DNA from: Corbicula japonica | Lineage: Eukaryota; Mollusca; Bivalvia; Venerida; Cyrenidae | Length of the DNA stretch: 64,000 bases | Direction: 5' to 3' | NCBI GenBank assembly: GCA_038501625.1 | Contig: JAZAYU010000256.1 | Coordinates: 1 to 64,000, forward strand | Shown here: positions 11,800-22,019 of the stretch, piece by piece | Position numbering within the stretch: the stretch's first letter is position 1 | How the letters are laid out: the number at the start of each line of letters is the position of its first letter | Made by a program: the position numbers and the translations under genes | The notes under the pieces: generated by a model | What the model saw: only the letters and a program-made list of their open reading frames with translations | The model's database searches: none | Told to the model about the DNA's origin: nothing

Positions 11800-12049
11800 G
11801 GCCGGTATTCCATAGTTCTTTGATGCGTGATCCGTGTCCGCGTCCGTGTCGGCGTCCGTGTCCGCGATTTTTCAATCACATAAGATATCGTTGGGTGTAT
11901 TCCATACCTCCCTGTCCGTCCGACGAGGAACGGATATGGAGGTATGGAATATACCCAGCGATATCTTTGGTGAGTGAAAAATCGCGGAAACGGACGCGGA
12001 AGCGGACACGGACACGGAATACGCATCATGGAACTATGGAATACCGGCC
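11800..12049. mobile_element. Palindromic Harbinger-like MITE with TAA target duplication
   Basis: The 250-bp element is one near-perfect inverted repeat. It begins GGCCGGTATTCCATAGTT and ends with the complement. Inside are 'cgtgtccg' reiterations and a second palindrome around 'ggtgtattccatacctcc'. It is flanked by TAA at 11797-11799 and 12050-12052. A 3-bp TWA duplication and GG-starting ends fit PIF/Harbinger MITEs. The open frames on both strands come from the palindrome and are not genes. Confidence 0.78.
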
Positions 12050-12052
12050 TAA

Positions 12053-13958
12053 ACGTCCACCGCATGCTTCATTTTATTTTGTCCGTGTGAAAACACCAAT
12101 AGTCCTTTTATTTTAGTGAAAAGCCAATTGTCCATTAATTTATTACATTACTTTAGAAACAAAGGAATTTAAGTTATTAACTTGTTAACCACAATGAATG
12201 AAAGTAATATGTTGTTGACAAAACTATTATTAACGGCGTTATATTCTATTGGCAAATATTTGCTGCAATAATATCGGCACTTGCTTTTATTATAGATAAC
12301 GCATTTGTCACAACTGAAGGCAATATATACTATATGCAGGTGACTTTGATAAAATGGAATTTGAGGTAATATGCCCTCCGCATCCCCATTGATGCGTTTA
12401 TCTTTTTGTACCTTGCCGGACGAAAGGCGTTTTCATTATTAGTATTATAAAGCTGTTAAAGTTTACTTTGAAATATGATTTTATGTTAAATAATTGATTC
12501 ATTCTCCTACATCTATATAGGTCTGTGATATACATGTACAGGGAATGCACTGTGATAAAAGTTCGCACAAATGCCAGAACGTGGCGTTTCGTCCGGTTAT
12601 AAAATCGCGCAATATATATAACCATTATACTTTAAAGTCTAGCAGACCAAGTACAAATAATAACATGGTACATTAAGTAACTCAACAAGCCAAGGCACGC
12701 ACTTAATTATTACAAAACTGTTTTGTTTACAAGAGCATTCCATAATAATTATATTTTCCAGTGTATGTAATCTAATTTGTCCGTAGTTTCTTCTGAATTT
12801 ATGTGTTCATCTTGCACCGCTGTTGTTTCCAGAATTCGTCTGTTGCGGCATGATAAGCCAAGCCTTTTAAACTTTCACTGCATTTTTGGGGTGTACTGAA
12901 TTAACAATAATGCCGACATTTTGTGAGTAAGGATTTTATAAAAAAAATAGTCGCATATTTGCCATAATGCAGTTACTTAAAATGCAGTTTTGTTTGAATG
13001 TTACTCCATTCTTCGTTTATCTCTACGCCCTTGTTTTGTTTTGCCAAAGTTCATATTCGTAATTTATCTGTACTTTCTCAAACATTAATGATTGATACAA
13101 GTCTCATAGTTTTTAAAAGCGAATTTTAAATGGTATATATCAGTATGAAGTCTGTAGGCTCGTATTATTCGAGTTGCGTGTGTAAACAATATCATGCGAG
13201 ACATGCTTATCAACGATCAACGAAGCTGGTGTTGACACTATTATCAACATAAAGTTTATATTTATAAGTAAATGAATATTTTCAAATATATTGTATGAAA
13301 CAATCTTCATATTAAATTAAACAATCTCGCAGCTGACCATAGCCCGATGTCGACCAGCTTAACACTGCTATAAAATGATAATATTTAAGAAAAACCCAGA
13401 ATAAACCACCTGGACATTTATATTCGATCAAATAAATAGTAAAAAGTGCTAGTTTAGTTATACATCTTGTATTTTATCTTTGAATCTTTAAAGGACATCC
13501 TTTGTAGCACAACAGAAACCTATGGCTATAGCGGGATCTCGGGTTTAGCCGAGGATCCATTCGAATGAAAGATTTTATGAATGAAAATCCATCTGAGCGA
13601 AGACTGAGTCATGCTTAAAATAGTTGTGCACAAGGACACTGTTGTTGGGCCCGTATCTACACATTTCAACATTATTTTGCAGATTTGATAAACCGGAACA
13701 CATAGCGAACACGGAATTTAATTGTAAACCTAATGTTTGTCATATGTACAATGAAAAGAGCGCCAAGTTATTCTGATATTTTAATTTCCTCTTGTTACTT
13801 TGTACTTTCGAATTCTATTCTACAGAAAACGCTTTTATAAAGTTCACCAACACATTGAAGTTAATGATGCTGTGTATGTTTTATCTATCTTTTGCGGCTC
13901 GGATGCATTAAGCCTGTCCTCCATAGACACGACTTCTATCGCTTGGGTCAACAGTATA
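12053..13958. other. Intergenic DNA, nothing recognised
   Basis: AT-rich sequence with only short open frames. No repeat element with visible ends and no RNA gene recognised. Confidence 0.4.
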
Positions 13959-14106
13959 GTGCCCAAGGTTATAAAACTGAGCATGGAAACCAGTCTCAAA
14001 TCTCAAGCATCTGATTGGCTGAAATGGCGATCAGTCGCCATTTCAGCCAATCAGATGCTTGAGATTTGAGACTGGTTTCCAAACTCAGCTTTATAACCTT
14101 CAGCCC
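13959..14106. mobile_element. Hairpin MITE, copy 1
   Basis: A 148-bp near-perfect palindrome. The arm 'aaggttataaaactgagcat...gaaaccagtctcaaatctcaagcatctgattggctgaaatggcga' is followed at once by its complement. The short open frame running into it ends inside the arm and is not a gene. Target duplication is not clear. Confidence 0.8.
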
Positions 14107-14241
14107 AGGTCTATATCAGCTTGCATATACTTCTCATGATCTGGATCTACCATTACCGATTCATGGTCAGATATAACCTAATGAACCTAACAAAGAATAG
14201 TGTAGATTCTATAAGACGGCACTGATGTGTCGGCTGATTCT

Positions 14242-14389
14242 GTGCCCAAGGTTATAAAACTGAGTTTGGAAACCAATCTCAAATCTCAAGCATCTGATTG
14301 GCTGAAATGGCGACCAGTCGCCATTTCAGCCAATCAGATGCTTGAGATTTGAGACTGGTTTCCATGCTCAGTTTCATAACCTTCAGCCC
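14242..14389. mobile_element. Hairpin MITE, copy 2 (inverted relative to copy 1)
   Basis: Same 148-bp palindrome 135 bp downstream of copy 1. The diagnostic asymmetry (gcatgg against tttgg beside 'aaacca') is swapped between the arms, so this copy is in the opposite orientation. Confidence 0.8.
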
Positions 14390-14755
14390 TAGATCTACAC
14401 AGAGTAAAGGGTTAAGATACGCAACACTCAAGTATGTGAAACAGTGACTACATCTGTGCCTGTTCATTACTTTAACTGTTTACAATTTTTATTGAACTTT
14501 GTTTTGTCGATATAACAGCTGTATAAGAGTGATGAGCGGCTTCTGATTTATAACTTAAAAGATAACACTGCAATTGGAAGGACTTCAGTTATAGATTTAA
14601 TCGCTAAGAAGGAATATTATTACATTTTTTTATTTGAACTGTATGAGTATGTGAGTTTTATTAATTTTGCTTAATTGGATAAAAGTAACGAGCGGAATTG
14701 AACTTGTTTTGAACATAACTGTTATCTAGTTTTGTGAAATTCAGTTGTTGAGGAA

Positions 14756-14848
14756 ATGAAGGTTGAAGGAAAGATAGCTCTGGTCACCGGCGGCGCGTCT
14801 GGTATAGGAAAAGGATACGTAGACGCCCTGTCTGCAGCAGGGGCAAAG
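14756..14848 (+). CDS. Short-chain dehydrogenase/reductase, first coding exon (15-PGDH-like), partial
   Basis: ATG at 14756 opens MKVEGKIALVTGGASGIGKG and continues to ALSAAGAK, where a GT donor (14849) follows in phase 0. The TGxxxGIG glycine-rich motif at residues 11-18 is the NAD(P)-binding turn of classical SDR enzymes. The opening and the exon end right after GAK resemble 15-hydroxyprostaglandin dehydrogenases. In that family the next exon should begin with a beta-strand such as VxxVD. Reading through the donor stops after two codons, which supports a real splice site. No second exon is recognised in the rest of the window. Either the intron exceeds 49 kb and contains the fold-back elements, or this is an orphan exon. 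A 5' fragment of a host gene is certain only at the level of family. Confidence 0.75.
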
Positions 14849-15339
14849 GTTTGCTAATGTATTTGGTATCTTTTACCGACAAATTATGTGATTTAATTAG
14901 GTTCATACATTTGTTCCGTGTGACATTGTATGTTGGGTTTTGATTGAACGAGCACACCAGGTGTCAGAGTATGGTGGATAAATTTTATAGAACGAGAACA
15001 CATTGTTACTGATAAGAGAGGTTTAACGGGTAAAATATTTCATAGGTGACAAGTGATATTAAACCGTCATTATATTCCATCAATTGAACGTTATATGACA
15101 AAACAGAATTATTTAAGAAATAGTATTACTAAGTTCTTGTGAAGAAATTTGTGTTAAATTAATTGTGTACAAATTCTTAAGCGGTTCAGCGTACAAGAAA
15201 GTATAGTTAAAATTCCAGGGAACGTATTTGATAACAGTTTGGAGAACTCGTAAATCTCGACTTATTATAAACTTTGTTTTCAGTACGACTTGTTTTCAGT
15301 AGGCACCAATAATAAAATGTTAATTCAATCCTAGTCTTG
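14849..15339. other. Sequence after the SDR exon, nothing recognised
   Basis: Presumed start of the SDR intron. AT-rich, no coding sequence and no repeat with visible ends. Confidence 0.35.
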
Positions 15340-15600
15340 CTCTTTTATGCCCCCACGTAGTGGGAGACATATAGAGGTGCACTCGTCCGTACATCCGCCC
15401 ATCCGTACTTCCGTCCCCCAAATATTGTGGCATCAACTCCTCACTAACTATTTCTTTTTGACTTGCACAGATGATCAAGCAGGATGTGTAGATGATCGTA
15501 AAGATTTTCCTGTGACAATTTTACCAGAGTTATGGCCCTCCTTTACAGATGTTGCAGCAGTGGGGGTTTCAGTGTTCGAGGACACATTCTAGTTTGGTCT
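15340..15600 (+). repeat. Dispersed molluscan-type repeat ('tatgcccccacgtagtggg')
   Basis: The block begins 'tatgcccccacgtagtggga' and continues through 'gatgatcaagcaggatgtgtagatgatcg' and 'accagagttatggccct' to 'gggtttcagtgttcgagg'. I recognise this from recollection as a widespread repeat in bivalve genomes. The open frame at 15347-15592 follows from the repeat and is not a host gene. Confidence 0.6.
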
Positions 15601-16475
15601 CAACCCATGCCATGTGACTTGAATAGCAACATTCTTATCGAGTAGTTTTAGTATACATTTGTATGATTTAGCACACACTTGTTTCAGTTGCATGGAAGAT
15701 CCATTCTTTCTGCTAATCTTCTTGAAATTGTTCTGACATTTTCATTAATCTTAATTGTGCATACAGTCGAAGGAATTAAGCTTTTGGCAGGAACATACAA
15801 TTTCGAAAATCTACAGATTTCACTCAAATGCCTCATATACTATCATGGGGGTGATGGTGATGTTACAGTATCATTTGAAAGCCGGTTATTGAATTCGTTT
15901 CAAATCATTGTATAAATATGTTAAATATAGACAAGGGAATACTAAAGATAATACAGGCTTCAATAATTTGTGTGTTGTTCCGGTCAAATATGTTACAGGT
16001 CGAACAAAATCGGCAACGGCTCAATCATTATGTATACATTGTTCAGTAAATAAATATGTGCCTCACATTATGTGTGTGTTTCATTAAAATACGATATGTA
16101 ACGAAACAAACTTTTAATGCAACATAACAGAAAATGGTATTGCTCTAAATGTAAACAACCATCTCAAATATATCGATTTTAAATAAATAATACCAGATTT
16201 AATACCAAGATTTTCTTTTTTTAAGATAAAGCTCTTGACAATAAAATATTACTAAAACAATTTATCGGATAAAATTCCATTCTTGCCAATAACAAAAAAA
16301 TTGAAACCTTGCGATCCTAACAAATGTTAGGTAAATTCATGTCCTAATTTTTATAAGATTATTTTTATTCTTGAAAATAAAACTTGCAAACATTAACCTA
16401 ACTGTTATCACAAAGTTTGAAGTGATAAGCATATTGATCAAATTATCAGACGGTTCAGCAAGATTGGTGAATTAA
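15601..16475. other. Intergenic or intronic DNA with one curious open segment
   Basis: A 78-codon open frame, 15679-15915, encodes a hydrophobic run (VLTFSLILIVHTVEGIKLL). The same pattern occurs in a diverged frame at 25835-26032, suggesting a shared dispersed or captured segment rather than a gene. Otherwise AT-rich and featureless. Confidence 0.35.
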
Positions 16476-17257
16476 GGTAAGACCTGTGTAATGAATACCT
16501 ATATCCAGAAGAGTATCCAAGGGAAGTAACTATAGTATCAAATTAGAATAGATTTCTATCAAGCAAGAGGACCAGGGTTCAAATCCCACTGGAAGCTAAT
16601 TTTTTTTTGTAAGCCTAGAGCTTAAATAATTGGCATATTTCTTTTTTTCCTGTGTAATTCTGTAATTGAATATAAAATTGTCATGATTTAAACTAAAATA
16701 AGCAAAATAATCAAGATTAAAGGGGTTTTCGCTATCAGAATAGTGTTTATTCAAGTCATCAATTTGAAAATTTCTAAAACTGGATGGTAAACTTCTCTGA
16801 AATTTTGTTTAAATGTTGTTTAAGGTATATAGTTTAAAAATGGTAAAGTTTGATATATTGCACCAATCAGGATTTTGCACAATTTTCATTAATTTAGTCT
16901 CGTGAAATATAAAAAATGCATTTTTTAAATTTATTTGGTCAAAAAATGTCATTTTAAGACAAATTCTGTATTTATATATTATATCTTAAATTGGTTTAGT
17001 AAAATATAACATATTTTGGATAAACTGTAAAAAAATTAGGGTTGAATTTATCAATAACAAAAAATTTTGTCACCGATTAAAGAAATTGGATACTTTCACG
17101 TTTTTTCTCACTTTTTTAAATAAAAAAAGCTAAAAATCTCAAAAACTACACGGTGAAAATCATTAAAATTTTGCATACAAGTCAGTGGTATGAAGCAGTT
17201 GATGAAAATATAATCAGATGTTGGATTCTTAATAGTGCCTATTACACAGGTCTTACC
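16476..17257. mobile_element. TTAA-flanked non-autonomous transposon, copy 1
   Basis: A 782-bp element with ends GGTAAGACCTGTGTAAT and ATTACACAGGTCTTACC. TTAA is duplicated at 16472-16475 and 17258-17261. No transposase is present. TTAA targeting fits piggyBac or Kolobok families, and the end sequence does not decide between them. Near 16572 it carries GGGTTCAAATCCC, a perfect RNA polymerase III box-B-like word. That word is missing from the second copy at 57489-58248. Confidence 0.85.
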
Positions 17258-17261
17258 TTAA

Positions 17262-18150
17262 TAAAAACTGTGTGACGAAGTCATATGTCGAATTCAATGT
17301 TAGAATCGTTTTTCGGATTACCTCCCCTGAAAACATTATGGTGAACAATATATCAATATAAAATCTAACGATTAAAAAGACAATTGATTTTGGCTATCGG
17401 AGTCGATGCGGTAATGTGTCGAATTTTTAAGTTATAAAAAAACTTTTAAATGATTATGGATAAATTACTTTTTATTTGATGTGTTTCGTAAAGGTTTCAA
17501 GAGTGTCATACAAATGTAGTTCTTGAAAAAAATCGTTTGCAAAAAAAATCGCAAGTGGTGTCATTCAATTTTGAAATACATTAAGGATGTGCAGAAAAAT
17601 ATAGATCTGTATTTAAAGATTGAAGAAATAAACATATGCTTCATTGTACTTGATGCTTTTTTCGCAGGAATACACCGTTATTTTGCAAACAACAATACAT
17701 GCATTACTACCAAGTTTCATCTTTAATTTCAAATTTATAAAAGTTTGGTCTCATTTTTCATGTAACGCAGGATTTTAGCGGATTGAAATCTAGCATTCTA
17801 ACTAATTATGCGGTTTGTGCATTGAAATTTCATGGCACACTTTAAAGAGTGTACGTTTTCCTTTTTGTTTATTACTTGTTTGTGGCTTCTGTAAAAGTTT
17901 ACCAAGGACATTTAATCAGTGTTGCTATCAATCATGCCCTTTGAAGTTCGTTAACCCCGATATTTATGTTTGATAATAGTAGTCCTAAAACTTTTATTTT
18001 ATAATTTAATATGTTGGTCTGTTTTGTTTATGGAGCGTTTCGATATCCAAACTAGTAGAGCTTGGCATATGGTTCAGTCACTCTGGGGATATATCTACTG
18101 CTTGTAAAGTTTGGCATTTAGCGTCCTCTTTGATTAAGGCAGAATTTATA
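17262..18150. other. Intergenic DNA, nothing recognised
   Basis: AT-rich. The 67-codon frame at 17523-17726 has no recognisable features. Confidence 0.35.
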
Positions 18151-18295
18151 ATGTTCGTGAAGTTGGCCGCCTAGCAGCCTAGCAGCCTGGCAGCGTGAAG
18201 TTGGCCGCCAGCAGCCTAGCAGCCAGGCAGCGTGAAGTTGGCCGCCTAGCAGCCTGGCAGCGTGAAGTTGGCCGCCCAACAGCCTAGTTTGGCTG

Positions 18296-20118
18296 CTGTG
18301 ATACTTTGGCTGCTGAGCTGCTGTGGCGGCTGGGAAAATTTGGCTGCTGGGCTGCTGTGGCGGATGGAATACTTTGGCTGCTGCGAAAAGTTGGCTGCTG
18401 GAATACTTTGGCTGCAAAGCTGCTGTGGCGGCTGAGAAAAGTTGGCTGCTGGACTGCTGTGGCGGCTTGGATACTTTGGCTGCTGGGAAAAGTTGGCTGC
18501 TGGAATACTTTGGCTGCTGAGCTGCTGTGGCGGCTGGGAAAAGTTGGCTGCAGGGATGTGTGGCGGCTGGGATACTTTGGCTGCTGGGAAAAGTTGGCTG
18601 CTGGAATAATTTGGCTTCTGAGCTGCTGTGGCGGCTGGGAAAAGTTGGCTGCTGGACTGCTGTGGCGGCTGGGATATTTTGGCTGCTGGGAAAAGTTGGC
18701 TGCTGGAATACTTTGGCTGCTGAGCTGTTGTGGCGGCTGGGAAAAGTTGGCTACTGGGCTGCTGTGGCGGCTGGGATACTTTGGCTGATGGGAAAAGTCG
18801 GCTGCTGGAATACTTTGGCTGCTGAGCTGGTGTGGCGGCTGGGAAAAGTTGGCTGTTGGGCTGCTGTGGCGGCTGGAATATTTTGGCTGCTGGGAAAAGT
18901 TGGCTGCTGGAATACTTTGGCTGCTGAGCTGCTGTCGTGGCTGGGCAAAATTGGCTGCTGGGCTGCTGTGGCGGCTGGGATACTTTGGCTGCTGGGAAAA
19001 GTTGGCTGCTGGAATACTTTGGCTGCTGAGCTGCTGTCGCGGCTGGGAAAAGTTGGCTGCTGGGCTGTTGTGGCGGCTGGGATACTTTGGCTGCTGGGAA
19101 AAGTTGGCTGCTGGAATACATTGGCTGCTGAGCTGCTGTGGCAACTGGAAAAAGTTGGCTGCTGGGCTGCTGTGGCGGCTGGGATACTTTGGCTGCTGGG
19201 AAAAATTGGCTGCTGGAATACTTTGGCTGCTGAGCTGTTGTGGCGGCTGGGATATTTTGGCTGCTGGGAAAAGTTGGCTGCTGGAATACTTTTGCTGCTG
19301 AGCTGCTGTGGCGGCTGGGAAAAGTTGGCGGCTGGGCTGTGGTGGCGGCTGGGAAAAGTTGGCTACTGGGCTGCTGTGGCGGCTGGGATACTTTGGCTGA
19401 TGGGAAAAGTCGGCTGCTGGAATACTTTGGCTGCTGAGCTGCTGTGGCGGCTGGGAAAAGTTGGCTGTTGGGCTGCTGTGGCGGCTGGAATATTTTGGCT
19501 GCTGGGAAAAGTTGGCTGCTGGAATACTTTGGTTGCTGAGCTGCTGTCGTGGCTGGGCAAAATTGGCTGCTGGGCTGCTGTTGCGGCTGGGATACTTTGG
19601 CTGCTGGGAAAAGTTGGCTGCTGGAATACTTTGGCTGCTGAGCTGCTGTCGCGGCTGGGAAAAGTTGGCTGCTGGGCTTTTGTGGCGGCTGGGATACTTT
19701 GGCTGCTGGGAAAAGTTGGCTGCTGGAATACATTGGCTGCTGAGCTGCTGTGGCAACTGGAAAAAGTTGGCTGCTGGGCTGCTGTGGCGGCTGGGATACT
19801 TTGGCTGCTGGGAAAAATTGGCTGCTGGAATACTTTGGCTGCTGAGCTGTTGTGGCGGCTGGGATATTTTGGCTGCTGGGAAAAGTTGGCTGCTGGAATA
19901 CTTTTGCTTCTGAGCTGCTGTGGCGGCTGGGAAAAGTTGGCGGCTGGGCTGTTGTGGCGGCTGGAATACCTTGGCTGCTGGGAAAAGTTGGCTGCTGGAA
20001 TACTTTAGCTGCTGAGCTGCTGTGGCAGCTGGGAAAAGTTGGCTGCTGGGCTGCTGTGGCTGCTGGGATACTTTGGCTGCTGAGCTGCTGTGGCGGCTGA
20101 GATACTTTAGCGACTGGG
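18296..20118 (+). repeat. Tandem array of 102-bp units, left arm
   Basis: The unit is composite: 'ggctgctgggaaaagtt', 'ggctgctggaatacttt', 'ggctgctgagctgctgtggc', 'ggctgggaaaagtt', 'ggctgctgggctgctgtggc' and 'ggctgggatacttt'. The total is 102 bp, a multiple of three without stops. Several frames on both strands therefore stay open for 450-495 codons with a 34-residue period. A higher-order period of 612 bp (six units) is seen: the block at 18849-19301 recurs at 19461-19913. These are not protein genes. Confidence 0.9.
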
Positions 20119-20697
20119 CTGCTGTCGCTTAATTGAAGTTAAATAATGCTTTTAAGTATTTCTCACGTCAGACTTCGATTCGGTAGCCTAGTATCCTGGC
20201 AGTCAAGCAGCATAGCGGCCGGAAAGCGAGAAGTTTAAGACTTAACGTAGGTAATGTTATAACGTTATTTTATATTATCATATCATTAAATTAACGCATT
20301 TCTTTCGATATTTCATGTTCTCGTACATTTTTAGAAAATTAAGTTAATTGAAATTTAAAAAAATATGAAAGACACGTTAACAAACCCAAGAAATTTGCTG
20401 ATTTGCTATTAAACGAATTATTACGTCAGTTTCATTCAGAAGGAAGACTTCGATTTGGCAGCCTAACAGCGGAGTAGACTGGCAGCCTAGCAGCCTACAT
20501 GTAGCTGTTTGGCAGCGAGAAGTTTAAACTTCACGTAGGTGATGTTATAATATATTTGTCAGTCTAGCATCCTAGAAGCAGATGGTTCAGACTTAAAATC
20601 ATCATGTCATCATTCAAAAAACATGTACTTTACCGGTATTTCTTGCTCTTTAATTTTTCAGAAATAAAATGCGAGATTTGAAAAAAAAGTACAAGCC

Positions 20698-20871
20698 ATG
20701 TTGACATTCGCGCCACAACCAAAAGAACATAGTAAAATGAGCGAAGGCAATTTACGGGCTATAGCGAACGCATATGAAATGTGTCTGTGTGAAGTTGGAA
20801 GAGCAACAGATCAGTTCCAGGAGAATGTAGAAAAAATAATGGGTGTATTTGATTTGTCAATGTCAGATTAG
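20698..20871 (+). CDS. Small hypothetical ORF in an insertion unique to the left arm
   Basis: A 57-codon frame (starts MLTFAPQPKEHSKMSEGNLR, ends DLSMSD) lies in about 285 bp (20607 to about 20890). This stretch is absent from the mirror position of the right arm, where flanking sequence is continuous near 21575-21600. A pyrimidine tract and AG ('ctctttaatttttcag', ending near 20660) precede it, like a splice acceptor. The composition is mixed and amphipathic, unlike the repeats around it. It may be a captured exon, a remnant of an element gene, or chance. No family is recognised. Confidence 0.25.
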   Translation: MLTFAPQPKEHSKMSEGNLRAIANAYEMCLCEVGRATDQFQENVEKIMGVFDLSMSD

Positions 20872-21207
20872 AACTATTTGAAAAAGATAATTTTTATAAT
20901 AGAATCGAAAAACACCTTAAAGTGAAAGAAAAATATTAAATCAACGATATTTGACTTTAACTCGATTTCATAAAAATGTATAAATTTCCCAACTACGAGA
21001 AGACAAAAGCGTCAATACAAGTTAGAACAGTAAAGAAAAGTAGTTAAACCTTAAAAATCCCTAAAATTCTATTTGCAATCAAACACAAAAAAGAATCATT
21101 GCAAAACAAATACAATTTAAATACCCAAATGATTAAGAAGATACTGACAACAATATGTAAGGTCCTTTTATTTCTCATAAACACATTTCTTTTCTTTTTA
21201 AATTCTT

Positions 21208-21279
21208 AAAATACTCACATTAACAAACAAGTAAATATAAAGGCAAAATGGTTTGACCAAAGTTGTTATAATGCGAGAA
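21208..21279. other. Central spacer of the fold-back palindrome
   Basis: 72 bp between the complementary arm ends 'tttttaaattctt' (to 21207) and 'aagaatttaaaaa' (from 21280). It is the loop of a potential 3-kb-armed cruciform. Confidence 0.7.
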
Positions 21280-22019
21280 AAGAATTTAAAAAGAAAAGAA
21301 ATGTGTTTATGAGAAATAAAAGGACCTTACATATTGTTGTCAGTATCTTCTTAATCATTTGGGTATTTTAATTGTATTTGTTTTGCGATGATTCTTTTTG
21401 TGTAAAATAGAATTTTAGGGATTTTTAAGATTAAACTATTTTTCTTAACTGTTCTAACTGGTATTGACGCTTTTGTCTGCTCGTAGTTGGGAAATTCATA
21501 CATTTTTATGAAATCGAGTTAAATATCGTTGATTTAATATTTTTCTTTTACTTTTGGTTTTTTTTCGATTCTATTGTAAAATTTTGGCATGATGATTTTA
21601 AGTCTGAACCATCTGCTTCTAGGATGCTAGACTGACAAATATATTATAACATCACCTACGTGAAGTTTTAAACTTCTCGCTGCCAAACAGCTAGGCTGCT
21701 AGGCTGCCAGTCTTCTCCGCTGTTATGCTGCCAAATCGAAGTCATCAGCAAATTTCTTGGTTTTTTTGAACGTGTATTTCATAATTTTTAAAATTTCAAT
21801 TAACTAAATTTTCTAAAAAATGTACGAGAACATGAAATATCGAAAGAAATGCGTTAACTTAATGATATGATAATATAAAATAACGTTACAACATTAACTA
21901 CGTTAAGTCTTAAACTTTTCGCCTTCCGACTGCTAGGCTGCTTGACTGCCAGGATACTAGGCTACCAAATCGAAGTCTGACGTGAGAAATTTTTAAAAGC
22001 ATTATTTAACTTCAATTAA

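Noticed and set aside
11796..12116. Arginine/proline-rich frames on both strands
   Set aside because: Both arise from the palindromic MITE at 11800-12049.
16566..16600. tRNA gene suggested by GGGTTCAAATCCC
   Set aside because: Only the T-loop word fits; the outer T-stem pairs are mismatched and no acceptor, D or anticodon arms could be placed around it.
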